Assembly (NCBI RefSeq): GCF_002954445.1 | Contig: NZ_MQWA01000001.1 | Location: 1,383,502 to 1,447,501 of the forward strand | Source: Rubritalea profundi | GTDB lineage: Bacteria > Verrucomicrobiota > Verrucomicrobiia > Verrucomicrobiales > Akkermansiaceae | Direction of reading: 5' to 3' | Length of the DNA: 64,000 nt | Shown here: in pieces, positions 27,539-37,499 of the stretch | How the letters are laid out: every line of letters starts with the position of its first letter | Numbering within the stretch: the first letter of the stretch is position 1 | Translations under genes and position numbers: made by a program | Notes under the pieces: model-generated | What the model was told of the DNA's origin: nothing | The model's input: only the letters and a program-made list of their open reading frames with translations | The model's database searches: none

Positions 27539-27819
27539 CGTTGAATTCCAGTTCGATACACATGTTTTTTAGGCCAGCACCAAAGCTCGCTGGAGGATGG
27601 CAGCGCGATGCGTAAACTGAAAGGATATATTCCAGCCTCCAACGAAAAAGCTTCAGCCTCCAGCTCGCTGCCGTAAAAACACGACCCCTCCACGGTTTCA
27701 CACGAAAGAAAAAAACTGCGGTGCGTAATATGTTTATCTGCTATAGAAATAGAGCGTCGCTAAGAAAAATCCACACCGTTACCTGCTTCTTCTCAACAGA
27801 AACACCAAACAGCCAAATC

Positions 27820-29363
27820 ATGATACGTTTTATCAATCAACCACTCTGGAGCAGTAGCCTCCTGATCGCCTTGCCCTCACTTGCAGTCGCAGATATCAAG
27901 ATGCCAGCATTCTTCTCAGACAAGATGGTGCTCCAGCAAGAAACCGGAGCCAAAATCTGGGGCGATGTGGATGCAAATCAAGAAGTGAATGTCAGCTTCG
28001 CGGGCCAGAAGCAAACGGCCAAAGCTGACAAGGATGGAAAATGGAACGTCGAGTTCAAAGGCCTCAAAGCCTCTAAAAAAGGTGCGGTAATGACCATCGA
28101 AGCAGGTCAGGATAAAAAACAAATCAACGACATCCTCATCGGAGAAGTTTGGATCGCAAGCGGTCAGTCCAACATGGAGTGGACCATGAATAAGACAGAT
28201 AATAAAGCTGATATTGCCAAAGATAACGACGACCTCCTCCGTGTTTATGTCTCAAGAAACATCACTGCCATCAAAGAATCTACCGACTTCGCTGGAGCCT
28301 GGCAGGCCACTAAGCCTGAAAATACAGGGAGATTCACCGCCGTCGGCTATGAATTTGCAAAAGCGCTCCGTCAGAAGCTTAATGTTCCTGTCGGTGTGAT
28401 CGAGTGCTCATGGGGAGGGAAACCGGTGCAGTCGTTTGTCAGCGATGAAGCTTGAGGGCCTGCCCTGAGGCAGAAGGAATGCTGGCTCAAAAGGCTAAAT
28501 CCGTGCAAGGCTATGATCCAGCGAAGGCGAAGGCAAACTATGAGAAAGCTTTGGTCAGCTGGAAAGCGGCGGACGCTAAATGGGAGAAGGAGAAAAAAGG
28601 GAAGCGCCCAAGACGGCCAAAGTTCCAACAACATCCAGCCCTTTCACCTAACATGCCCTCTGCCATATACAATGGCATGATCGCTCCCATCGTAGGCTAC
28701 AGCAGTCGGGGTGCCATCTGGTATCAAGGCGAGTCAAATGCCCGAGGTGAAGGCTCAAACGCATACGGAGAATTATTAGAATGCCTGATCCAGGACTGGC
28801 GCAAGCGCTGGGGCTCAAATCTTTCCTTCTATTACGTCCAAATTGCAAACTTCGAGAAATGGAGTGACAAACAAGGCTGGGTGAACGTCCAGGATGAAAT
28901 GCGCAGGTTGCTCGATGACAGTAATTCCAAAACTGGCCACATCGGAATGGCGACCATTAACGACATCGGCCACCCCACAAATATTCACCCAGGGAATAAA
29001 AAAGACGTGGGACAGCGCCTCGCCCGCTGGGCTTTTAACCAAGACTACGGGATGAAAGACGTCGTTGTATCTGGGCCACTCTACAAGTCTTATGCTGTCA
29101 AAGGCAGTGCTATTGAAATCACCTTCGAGCATGCTACGGGATTGAAATCACGTGATGCCAAACCACTCGGATCATTTGAGATTGCTGGCGCGGACAACCA
29201 ATGGAAACCAGCCGAAGCGAAAATCGCTGGTAGTAAAATTGTTGTGAGCAACAAACAAGTCAGCAACCCCACCCAAGCGCGCTACGCATGGAAAAGCAAT
29301 CCTACGGACGCCAATCTCGTCAATGGTGAAGGCCTACCCACCAGCTGCTTCATTACAAAATAG
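27820..29363 (+). pseudogene. Sialate O-acetylesterase-type (SASA) protein, frameshifted
   Basis: The first piece (27820-28455) has a signal peptide (SSLLIALPSLAVA), FFSDKMVLQQ, and the nucleophile motif IASGQSNMEW. The second piece (from 28452) continues with YNGMIAPIVGYSSRGAIWYQGESNA and NDIGHPTNIHPGNKKDVG, where the catalytic His lies. The join at about 28453 needs one extra base: GAAGCTTGAGGG must read EALRA. It belongs to the larger sialate-esterase type with an Ig-like N-terminal part, different from the shorter SASA genes in the window. Catalytic residues are kept. Confidence 0.85.
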
Positions 29364-29427
29364 CGAGTTCTATAAATATGTGAGCTAATCGGACCTCAAA
29401 ACGGGGTCAGCCCCCCCCTTTTTTCCT

Positions 29428-30981
29428 ATGCCAACATCTCCGAACACCTTATCCAAAAAGCAAATTCCTAGCAGCAAGCGCATCTTTAAGTGCCTTGCCA
29501 TCTTGCTCTTTTCTGCAGGCCTGCATGCCGACGCTGCTCCATCCAGTGATGCGCCGCGCGACCACGTGCTGTTGATCACCATCGATGATCTCAACGACTG
29601 GATCGGCTGCATGACTGACCCAGTTAACCCCAGCGACGGAAGAGTGGTCGGCCGAGGACACCCACAGGCCTCGACGCCGAACATGGACCGCTTGGTTCAG
29701 CGCGGTGTCCTGTTCACCAACGCCCACTGCCAGGCCCCGATCTGTCGACCGTCTCGTACCAGCTTCATGTCCGGCCTGCGCCCGACGACCTCCGGCATCT
29801 ATGGTAACCGCTCGAAGCACGACGCTAAAGGTTTCCTCCAGCCCGGCAAGGAATCGCCCTGGTTGACCAAACGTTTCGAGCAGGCCGGCTACCACACCTT
29901 CAACGCCGGCAAGATCCTGCACGGCAGCCAGAACAAACCGCTTGGCGGCACCGCTTGTTTCAAAACCACCCAAGGGCCTTACCCGCCAAACAAGCTCAAC
30001 ATCCCCAAAGAAATTACTCCAGCCAGCATCTGGGATATCGGAGCCTACCCCGAGAAGGAAGAAAACTACACCGATCTGCGGATCGCCAACTGGACCGCGG
30101 ACAACATCAGCAAGCCATACAAACCCGGCGACAAATCGCGTTTCATGGCCCTGGGTTTCTACAACCCCCACCTGCCGTTGTTTGCCCCCAAGAAATGGTT
30201 CGACGCCGCTCCCTCGAAAAAAGACGTCCTGCTCGGTGCCGTATACCACGATGACTTCGACGACCTATCTGCGATCAGCAAACGCATCAGCACCCGCGTG
30301 TCTTTCGCGTCATGCGCACGCTGGTGCCTTGAGGACGAAAAGAACCTCCGCACACTGACCCAGGCATACCTCGCCTGCACCTCGGCGATGGATCACAGCC
30401 TAGGCAAAGTGATCGATGCACTCGATAAAAGCGACATGGCCAACAACACATGGATCGTTGTACTGTCCGATCACGGTTGGCACCTAGGCGAGAAAGACCA
30501 CATCGCCAAGCAGACGCTGTGGTCCCGGTCGACCCACGTGCCGTTGATTGTCGTCCCGCCCAAGCGATTAAAGGACACGCCGCGCGGCGTGCGCTGCGCC
30601 CGCCCAGCCGAATTGCTAGATGTCTACCCCACGCTGATCGACGCGACGGGCCTGACGACTGCTCCTAGCGATAAGCACCTCGATGGCCTGAGCCTGATGC
30701 CCTGGATCAACGACCCAGCTGCCGAGAAATCCCGCCCGGCGATCACCACGCTCTATGGCCACAACCACAGCCTCGTAGGTGACCGCTACCGCTACACCCG
30801 CTACGCCGACGGCAGCGAAGAACTCTATAATCGAAAAATCGACCCGCACGAGTTCGACAACCTGATGTCACAGGTTAAGAAACGCCCAGAACTCCAAGCC
30901 GTGATCAAACGCTTGTCGGCTTACCTCCCGGGAAAAGAAGCTGGCAAGCCCGACCTGATCCTCGACTCCCAAGCCAAGTAA
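29428..30981 (+). CDS. Sulfatase, iduronate-2-sulfatase-like
   Basis: 517 residues. An N-terminal hydrophobic segment (FKCLAILLFSAGLHADA) suggests export. The metal-binding aspartates are in LITIDDLND (about 53-54) and the formylglycine site is CRPSR with Cys106. SDHGWHLGEKDH and KQTLWSRSTHVPL are typical of this sulfatase subfamily. It removes sulfate from a sulfated polysaccharide outside the cytoplasm; the sugar is unknown. Intact, in contrast to the sulfatase at 24861. A C8T6 run (29410-29423) lies just before the start. Confidence 0.92.
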   Translation: MPTSPNTLSKKQIPSSKRIFKCLAILLFSAGLHADAAPSSDAPRDHVLLITIDDLNDWIGCMTDPVNPSDGRVVGRGHPQASTPNMDRLVQRGVLFTNAHCQAPICRPSRTSFMSGLRPTTSGIYGNRSKHDAKGFLQPGKESPWLTKRFEQAGYHTFNAGKILHGSQNKPLGGTACFKTTQGPYPPNKLNIPKEITPASIWDIGAYPEKEENYTDLRIANWTADNISKPYKPGDKSRFMALGFYNPHLPLFAPKKWFDAAPSKKDVLLGAVYHDDFDDLSAISKRISTRVSFASCARWCLEDEKNLRTLTQAYLACTSAMDHSLGKVIDALDKSDMANNTWIVVLSDHGWHLGEKDHIAKQTLWSRSTHVPLIVVPPKRLKDTPRGVRCARPAELLDVYPTLIDATGLTTAPSDKHLDGLSLMPWINDPAAEKSRPAITTLYGHNHSLVGDRYRYTRYADGSEELYNRKIDPHEFDNLMSQVKKRPELQAVIKRLSAYLPGKEAGKPDLILDSQAK

Positions 30982-31029
30982 TACTTAGCCAGAAGTAAAT
31001 TTCTAGCAGCTCACTTGCCCAGTTTGAAC

Positions 31030-31821
31030 TCACTTTCCGAGCCAGGACTTTTCAGCAGCCACAATCTTTTCTTCACTCAGGCCGAACGCTTTCAAGACAC
31101 CCTTAGCCATCATGATATTGCCTAGGGCATTCATGTGGCAACCATCCGAAGTGAGTTTATTTTTGATATTACGCTGATACTTTGGGTCACCAAACATCCT
31201 AGCCTTTCCCGCAGCATCAGGTATTTCCTTGAGAGCAGCATGCATGTCCTTGCTCAGGTCTGCCAGTGGCAGACCTTTCTCCTTGGCAATCTCTCTCAGG
31301 AACGCGTTATAAGGGATGAGTTTCTTATTTGTCTCCTTCTCGGGGTCCTCGCCAATCATCGTGGACGTCAGGATAACAACTTTGATGTCGGCAGCCTCTG
31401 CCTTCTCGATGATTTTGCGAATATTAGTTTTGTAGTCTTCAATCGAAACTCCATCGAAGGTTCGCTTGCCGAGGCGAAGGGAAAAGTGCCACACGTCGTT
31501 GACTCCGCAACTCAAGGTCATCCAGTCGGGCTTTTTACTGATGACGCTGGTGTCCAGACGTGCCAGCATGTTATTGGACTTGTTGCCCGCTTTCCCAGCT
31601 GGGACGTGGGTGAGTTTTAGGCCCTCTTTATTGAGCGCATCCATTACCAAGCTGATATAGCCGTTCTTCTTGTTGCCAGCCTGAGTGATCGAGTCACCCA
31701 TGAATGCAATTTTTTCGCCGGCCTTGACCGCCAATTTACTATCGTCCGCTGACGCTGGGTTGATTACAAGTAGGCTGAGAGCCAGGGCGAATGTCGTTAG
31801 GAATGGGTTTCTCGATTTCAT
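31030..31821 (-). CDS. Secreted SGNH/GDSL esterase
   Basis: About 263 residues from the ATG at 31819-31821 (MKSRNPFLTTFALALSLLVI), which gives a clean signal peptide; a longer frame to 31875 is less likely. Block I is FMGDSITQAG, block III SCGVNDVWH, and block V SDGCHMNALGN, so the Ser, Asn and Asp/His residues are all present. It probably removes acyl groups from carbohydrates. It is a paralog of the gene at 39073. Confidence 0.88.
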   Translation of the reverse strand: MKSRNPFLTTFALALSLLVINPASADDSKLAVKAGEKIAFMGDSITQAGNKKNGYISLVMDALNKEGLKLTHVPAGKAGNKSNNMLARLDTSVISKKPDWMTLSCGVNDVWHFSLRLGKRTFDGVSIEDYKTNIRKIIEKAEAADIKVVILTSTMIGEDPEKETNKKLIPYNAFLREIAKEKGLPLADLSKDMHAALKEIPDAAGKARMFGDPKYQRNIKNKLTSDGCHMNALGNIMMAKGVLKAFGLSEEKIVAAEKSWLGK

Positions 31822-32094
31822 GGATATTTTATATATATGGATTATTTGAAAATTGCTGGATGTAATCTCCTTCAAGGAAAGCCGAATAGCGATAAGAAAA
31901 TCATACTAACATGGGTTGGTCATTTTGAGCATTCATGGGTCAAGTCCGTTACAGAAAAAGACAAATTAGTATCCACCGTCCTGTATGAGAAAGTTTTCAC
32001 TTTTCAGGATCGACTCACAGCATAATCAGGAGAAAAGTTAGACAGCTCGACGAGAACGTTCATTATTGAGATCAGACGCGGCGCTAAAAATATC

Positions 32095-32877
32095 ATGAAA
32101 ACTAGAATGCGACACACTGCCCGATTTATTCTATGCATTTCCTTGATGTTTGAACTAGCGGCGCAAGCACAAGACAAGAGCCCTTCAGCCTATAGTGGAG
32201 CTAAAGAAGACCTGCATATTTACCTACTTATTGGCCAATCAAACATGGCAGGACGCGCTCCAATCACCAAAGAGCAAGAGGCTGTGATCACAAATGGCTA
32301 CTTACTGAATGCCGATTCACAGTGGGAGCCAGCGAAGAACCCTCTCAACCGTTACTCGACGATACGTAAGGGGCTCGGCATGCAGAAGCTAAACCCAGGC
32401 TACAGCTTCGCAGAAGCGATGCTCAGAGCACAAAAAGGCATCTCGATCGGCTTGATCGTTAATGCCAAGGGTGGCTCAAAAATTGGGCAATGGAAAAAGG
32501 GAACCCGATTTTATAACGACGCAGTGAAGCGGGCGCAAGAGGCCCAGAAGACGGGGACCCTCAAAGGCATCCTCTGGCACCAAGGAGAAAGCGACAACGG
32601 TAAGCCCGATGGATACATTGATCAGCTCGAAGAGCTGGTTAAAGACCTACGCAGTGAGCTTAAGGCACCCAAGCTACCTTTCGTGGCTGGGCAGGTCAAC
32701 AATGCCGAAGCAATCAATAAGCAGATTGGCCAGCTACCTAAAACTTTACCCGACACAGGCTATGTTAGCTCAGAAGGTCTCAAGGCCATGGATCGATGGC
32801 ATTTTGATACTAAAATCATGCTGCTTCTGGGCGAAGGATACGCCAAGGAAATGTTGAAAATCCAACAGGAAAACTAA
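32095..32877 (+). CDS. Secreted SASA-type carbohydrate esterase
   Basis: 260 residues with a signal peptide (FILCISLMFELAAQAQ). The motifs are LLIGQSNMAGRA (nucleophile Ser), NAKGGSKIGQW, LWHQGESDNG, and DRWHFDTKIM (catalytic His). It closely resembles the gene at 56200 (shared NPLNRYSTIRKGLGMQK), pointing to duplication within this region. It ends 6 nt from the convergent apbE gene. Likely removes acetyl groups from polysaccharides. Confidence 0.88.
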   Translation: MKTRMRHTARFILCISLMFELAAQAQDKSPSAYSGAKEDLHIYLLIGQSNMAGRAPITKEQEAVITNGYLLNADSQWEPAKNPLNRYSTIRKGLGMQKLNPGYSFAEAMLRAQKGISIGLIVNAKGGSKIGQWKKGTRFYNDAVKRAQEAQKTGTLKGILWHQGESDNGKPDGYIDQLEELVKDLRSELKAPKLPFVAGQVNNAEAINKQIGQLPKTLPDTGYVSSEGLKAMDRWHFDTKIMLLLGEGYAKEMLKIQQEN

Positions 32878-32883
32878 CCTCTA

Positions 32884-33720
32884 TCAGGGCTTTATTTTGG
32901 GAAGTGTGATGCTTTCGTAGTCATCGGGTAAGGTCAAATCTGGGTTGATGAACTTTGCCGTCGCGTAAGCGTCGGCGGTGATGCAATCAGCTGCGATGAT
33001 GGATACTGAGCGGGCAGGCGTCGTGTTAGGTTTGCCTGAGCTTGGGTCGATCAGGTGACTGGTGATCTTTCCGTCTTTTATAGAGGCGACTTGGTGGTAG
33101 TTGCCTGATGTTGCAATGGCTTGATTGCTTAGGTGGACGATGAACGCCTCCCCACCGACGGGTGAAGGGATCTGTACTGGCCACGGGGAGCCATTAGCCT
33201 GTGTCCCTGATGCGTAGCACTCACCGCCTAGCTCGATGACGAAATCCTTTATTCCTTCGGCATGCAGTTGCTGTGTGAGCTGATCGATCACATATCCTTT
33301 CGCTAGCCCGGAGAGGTCGTAGCTGTGAGCGTTAGTCAGAAGAGGTGGAGCGAATCCTGCGGCCTGAGTTTGCCGGAGGAGGGTGTGGTCATAAGCACCC
33401 CCAGTATGCTTTTTGAATTCTGTGGCGTGGCTTAGTAATTTTTCAAGCTCCACGGAGGGTTTGGCTATTCCCCCCGCGTTGAGGCGAGATATTTCTGAGT
33501 CCGTTTGCCAGTGACTCAGTAGCTGTTCATATCTGCTGAGTGTCTTGGTGACAAGGTTATGGAAACGTTTCGGGGCTTTGCAGCGCAGCGACCAGCTGGT
33601 GCCCATGGCGTTGCCGTGGATTGTTTTCATGCCGGCAGCTGCATCGGTTTCGGCTGACTGACTTTTCAGAAAGAGCAGCACGGCGGCAGCTGCGAGGGCA
33701 ATCAATGCGATCCGTTTCAT
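32884..33720 (-). CDS. apbE: FAD:protein FMN transferase
   Basis: 278 residues with an N-terminal membrane/signal segment (IALIALAAAAVLLFLK). Family motifs are present: DLSGLAKGYVID, ELGGECYASG, HLIDPSSGKP and ADCITADAYATA. ApbE attaches FMN to a threonine in SGA(S/T)xT motifs of exported proteins. The neighbour at 33727, 6 nt upstream on the same strand, has two such motifs, so it is the obvious substrate. The order (target gene, then apbE) implies co-transcription. Confidence 0.92.
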   Translation of the reverse strand: MKRIALIALAAAAVLLFLKSQSAETDAAAGMKTIHGNAMGTSWSLRCKAPKRFHNLVTKTLSRYEQLLSHWQTDSEISRLNAGGIAKPSVELEKLLSHATEFKKHTGGAYDHTLLRQTQAAGFAPPLLTNAHSYDLSGLAKGYVIDQLTQQLHAEGIKDFVIELGGECYASGTQANGSPWPVQIPSPVGGEAFIVHLSNQAIATSGNYHQVASIKDGKITSHLIDPSSGKPNTTPARSVSIIAADCITADAYATAKFINPDLTLPDDYESITLPKIKP

Positions 33721-33726
33721 TGGTTG

Positions 33727-36700
33727 TTAGAAGGCTAGGGCTATCCATGCTAGTACGGCAAAGATAAGGGCTACGATGTCTCGTCGAAGCAGGTGACTTT
33801 TGGGGCCGCCGGCGAGATGCAGCAAGGCACCTGTAGGGCACGCATAATGACAATAAGGTGTGCGGATGAATGGCGCGGTCACAACACTGAGAACGAGGAA
33901 TACAACAGGGAGAGATAGAATGAATCCGGTTGACCAAGCATCGAATGTCTCAAACAGGCTGAAGTCACCAGTCCAATGCAGTAATGCCAAGACGATGATA
34001 GTCACAAGTAGAATCCAGGGTAGCGCTGTTAGCTTCTTGTGGAGGGAGCCAGAAATACGCAGTTTTTTAGTGGTTAAGCCAAACAGCATATTTTGGAGGG
34101 CTCCGTGCGGGCATATTTGCTGGCAATAGATATTCTTTCCCGTAGTCAGAGGGAGAATAAGTGCGGCAAAAGATAGCAGGACCAGTGCGGGATAGGTCTG
34201 CCACGGGATGCCGTGACGAGCCCAGCCTATCAGTAGCCCCTGGCTGACGAGCGTGCCTAGGTAGATGCCACCTAGAAAGAGGCAGAGAATTTGTAGGCCG
34301 AGGCGGATTTTTTTATTTCCGCGTAGATGAGTGAGACCGATACCGATTGCGAAGATCAGCCAGACAGTCAGAAGGGTGTCGCGGAGTCGCCAGTGAATGA
34401 TCGGCTGTATGGGGGTGGGTGCTGCCCTTAGCCAATGGAGACTCCTGCGTAATTGCTCCACCACGGCGGTGGCGGTGTAGGAGGCTCCTGAGACCAGTAG
34501 CGTGTCCGTAGCGGTAGTGGTATCGGCTAAAATGGAATCGACGGTTTGACTCGTGAACTGCTCGGTGTAGCTGAGTTCTTCTTGGGTGGCTTCGACATAA
34601 TAAGTGTTGTCTCGGGAGGCCAGTAAGCTTGTTCCGATAAGTATTTTTTCATCGGCCGAGAGGGCTATAAGTAGTGCTGAAGGGCCTTGGAATCCATTTG
34701 CCTGATCGGGGCAATCAGTCGAAAGTAGAAGGAGCCCGAGGTGTTTTCCAGACGCATCGTACACGGAGCGCGTTTTTCCAGATATCTTGAGGCTAGCGGC
34801 AGCGGGAAAGTGTGCTTTTGCCTGCGTCAGGGTGATTTCATTGGGGAACCAAGGTTTGGCGGCAACTTGGCTGAGCCGTGCCCGGATTGATTTGGAAATA
34901 GCTTCCGTGGTGAGGCTGGCACCTGAAACCGTGATGGGTTCATTCGGGAGAGTGCTCGGTGACCTAGCTATGAATTGTTTCCAGAATGGGTCTTCAATCT
35001 TGGCGATGTGAGATGATGTGTCTGCTGACTCGAGGATACGGAAACCGAGGATTTTGTGACTCCGGGATAGCGCAATCAGAACATTGCTGGGGCCAGCATA
35101 GCCTATGATTTCATCCGAGGCTGGTGCTGTTTGAAGGACGTAGCCGATGGTTTTCTCGCTGGAGTCGAGCACAGGGGTGGCATTCAGATCACCTGTTGGT
35201 TGGGCTATTGTGGTGGCCTCAGGGAACCATTCCGTTAGCTCTGCGGCTTGGATGCTAAGCGTGTTGGTAGCGCGCGTGTGATGCTTGTGAGCAACGACTC
35301 CGATACAGGCGAAAACTGATGCGATCGTGCAAGCACGAACCATCACCACAGAAAGCCTTTTGAAGCGTGATTTCATGCAGGAGTCCTCGCTGTCATAGCT
35401 GCCAATGAACGGCGGTGGCAGCTTATTTTTAAGTGCCTTGAGAGCTTTTTCAGGAGATGTGAAGCGAGCCTTACCTTCGAGCCTCCATGAAGCTTTCAGT
35501 GTTTCCAAGTGGTTCTGGTAGAGCTCACGTGGGCTGGCATCAAGTGCCGCCCCCAAGGCTGCTGCACGGCCAACGGCGACACCCATCATACCAATAGTTT
35601 TCATCACTCTGATCGTGCCCAGTGCTTCGCGGGTTACAGAGATATTTCTGCCTGCCATGAACAGGTTGGGGATGTTTTTTGAGTAGAAACAACGGTAAGG
35701 AATCGGGTAACCAATCTTACGATCGATGGAAACCTTATGAATAGCTTTTGAGATGAAGGGATTGTCGGGGTTGAATTCGGTATAGACTGGATGTGGGATA
35801 TGCAGATCAATAGACCATGTGGTGAGCACACTGCCATCTGCGAAAGCTTTTTTCGAGTCGATATCTTGCTCGTTGAGAACGACATCACCAATAAGCTGCA
35901 GTGTCTCACGGGTGCCACCGATACAGGCAAGCCAAGTCATTTCAGCATGTGAGTGTAGATTGAGATTATCTTTGGTGCGATTTTTGTAGGCACCATGGTT
36001 TTTGATGGCGTTCCATGCCGAGTAGGAGGCTAGCAAATTGCTGTCTCTCGTTTTTTCAAGCTCATTGATCGGGTGGTTGTCATATCCACCTTCCCAGAAC
36101 CACTCCGCGTGATTTTTTCGTGGGTAGGGGAAGTGGGTTTCTTTGAGTGGTCGCATCCATTTTTCATCTGGGAAGCTGACTGGTTTGTCAGTGGTTTTCC
36201 AAGTCCACATGTTAGACATGCCCATCCGTCCTTTTGCTGTTTCCTGGAATTCGGCATTGGCCCAGATTCCAATAAAGCCATGACCGGTGCAGTCGGCGTA
36301 GTATTTCCCTTTGAATCGTTTCGGCTCTGCTGAGTTGACATCGAAGACCATAATTTCGTCAATCTTTCCGTCTTTCATCTTCACGTCATAGGCGTGGTGA
36401 GAGAGGAACAGGTCGATGTTGGTTTCAGCTTTGACGACGGCGAGTTTCTTGTCATCGACGAATTGCTCCTTGGTGGCTGGCGAGGATTTTGCTTTGTCTT
36501 GTATTTCAACAATGATGTCTGCGAACTTGTATTCTGATGGTGGCAGGCTGCCTTTTGCCCAGACTTGAATTTCCGATGATCCATTGCCTCCCAGAACTGG
36601 GCGGTTCTGGATCAATGCGACTTTGGCACCCATGCGTGCTGCGGCAATGGCTGTGCCTAAGCCTCCGTAACCACCACCCACAACAACGATGTCGTAGCCG

Positions 36701-37245
36701 TCTTTCAGGACCGGCGTCTCCGGATGATTGAGTAACTTCGCTCGCCAACTAGCCATTGGCTTGGAGTCATTTGGGGGGGTGTATCCGGCGGAGCTTGAGA
36801 GGAGAATGGCATCGACTCGGGCGTTGAAGCCTGTGAGATCCTTGAGGGTGATTGCGTTAGAGCCTTTCTTGATCGTCGCCTCACCAGCGGCTTGCCATGT
36901 CCAAGTGGGTTCGTCATTTCCCAAAGTAGTCTCAAGTGGTGTGCCGTTGATTGAGAGTTTGAACTGTCCGGCAGCACCTTCGCGGTTGAGCGCCTTTGTC
37001 CAGTTTTTAGTGCGTGCCCAGACTTTGTAAGTACCTGGCTCAGTGGCGTCAAATTGAGTCGTGGCATCAGCAACGGGCTGACCTAATCCGTGAGCATTGA
37101 GATAGGGCGACCCCATGGATTCAATGAACTGAGTATCGGTTTCCCAACCACCTTTAGCTTGGAAGGTTTCAGCTTCGAGGAGGATTTCGTTGCCATGGAT
37201 TGATGCTGTGAGCCCCAAAAGGATAGATAAAAGAGGAAGTTTCAT
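33727..37245 (-). CDS. Fusion: sugar-binding-like domain, FAD oxidoreductase, two FMN-binding domains, NosR-like 4Fe-4S membrane module
   Basis: 1172 residues. Signal peptide (1-18); beta-sandwich domain (~20-155, EAETFQAKGGWE); FAD_oxidored domain (~183-600, IVVVGGGYGGLG, GNGSSEIQVW, MAGRNISVTREALGTIRVM). At residue 624 (ATG at 35374-35376, MKSRFKRLSVVMVRAC) a second signal/TM-like segment starts a NosR/RnfG-like part with two FMN sites, SGASLT (Thr779) and SGASYT (Thr924), then about five membrane helices and two cluster-binding sites, CQQICPHGA (1041) and CHYACPTGA (1132). The seam suggests two genes joined in frame; translation may also begin at 35376. Directly followed by apbE. Likely moves electrons between a periplasmic substrate and the membrane. 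Confidence 0.82.
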   Translation of the reverse strand: MKLPLLSILLGLTASIHGNEILLEAETFQAKGGWETDTQFIESMGSPYLNAHGLGQPVADATTQFDATEPGTYKVWARTKNWTKALNREGAAGQFKLSINGTPLETTLGNDEPTWTWQAAGEATIKKGSNAITLKDLTGFNARVDAILLSSSAGYTPPNDSKPMASWRAKLLNHPETPVLKDGYDIVVVGGGYGGLGTAIAAARMGAKVALIQNRPVLGGNGSSEIQVWAKGSLPPSEYKFADIIVEIQDKAKSSPATKEQFVDDKKLAVVKAETNIDLFLSHHAYDVKMKDGKIDEIMVFDVNSAEPKRFKGKYYADCTGHGFIGIWANAEFQETAKGRMGMSNMWTWKTTDKPVSFPDEKWMRPLKETHFPYPRKNHAEWFWEGGYDNHPINELEKTRDSNLLASYSAWNAIKNHGAYKNRTKDNLNLHSHAEMTWLACIGGTRETLQLIGDVVLNEQDIDSKKAFADGSVLTTWSIDLHIPHPVYTEFNPDNPFISKAIHKVSIDRKIGYPIPYRCFYSKNIPNLFMAGRNISVTREALGTIRVMKTIGMMGVAVGRAAALGAALDASPRELYQNHLETLKASWRLEGKARFTSPEKALKALKNKLPPPFIGSYDSEDSCMKSRFKRLSVVMVRACTIASVFACIGVVAHKHHTRATNTLSIQAAELTEWFPEATTIAQPTGDLNATPVLDSSEKTIGYVLQTAPASDEIIGYAGPSNVLIALSRSHKILGFRILESADTSSHIAKIEDPFWKQFIARSPSTLPNEPITVSGASLTTEAISKSIRARLSQVAAKPWFPNEITLTQAKAHFPAAASLKISGKTRSVYDASGKHLGLLLLSTDCPDQANGFQGPSALLIALSADEKILIGTSLLASRDNTYYVEATQEELSYTEQFTSQTVDSILADTTTATDTLLVSGASYTATAVVEQLRRSLHWLRAAPTPIQPIIHWRLRDTLLTVWLIFAIGIGLTHLRGNKKIRLGLQILCLFLGGIYLGTLVSQGLLIGWARHGIPWQTYPALVLLSFAALILPLTTGKNIYCQQICPHGALQNMLFGLTTKKLRISGSLHKKLTALPWILLVTIIVLALLHWTGDFSLFETFDAWSTGFILSLPVVFLVLSVVTAPFIRTPYCHYACPTGALLHLAGGPKSHLLRRDIVALIFAVLAWIALAF

Positions 37246-37499
37246 AGGTAATCTTAGTAAGTTAGAGTTTACGGCTTTATCGCTTGCTTTATTTCAGTTT
37301 TTTTAGAAGAAATCACTCTTTCTCCTCATAGGCAACTCTCAAAAATCCTGTGACTCTTGGTTTCTTACGCGATGCTCGAAGCTTCCAATTTTAGCCGGTG
37401 ATGAAATTTCCGTGGATATCGGCCGAATATGGTCTAAGCATGTCGAAGTTAAGCTGGCGCAAGTTCCACAGCAATCGCCGCCAACCAGACTCAGATCAA

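Noticed and set aside
31837..32025. Small plus-strand frame of 62 codons
   Set aside because: No signal, no motif, and it lies between two divergent gene starts; likely chance.
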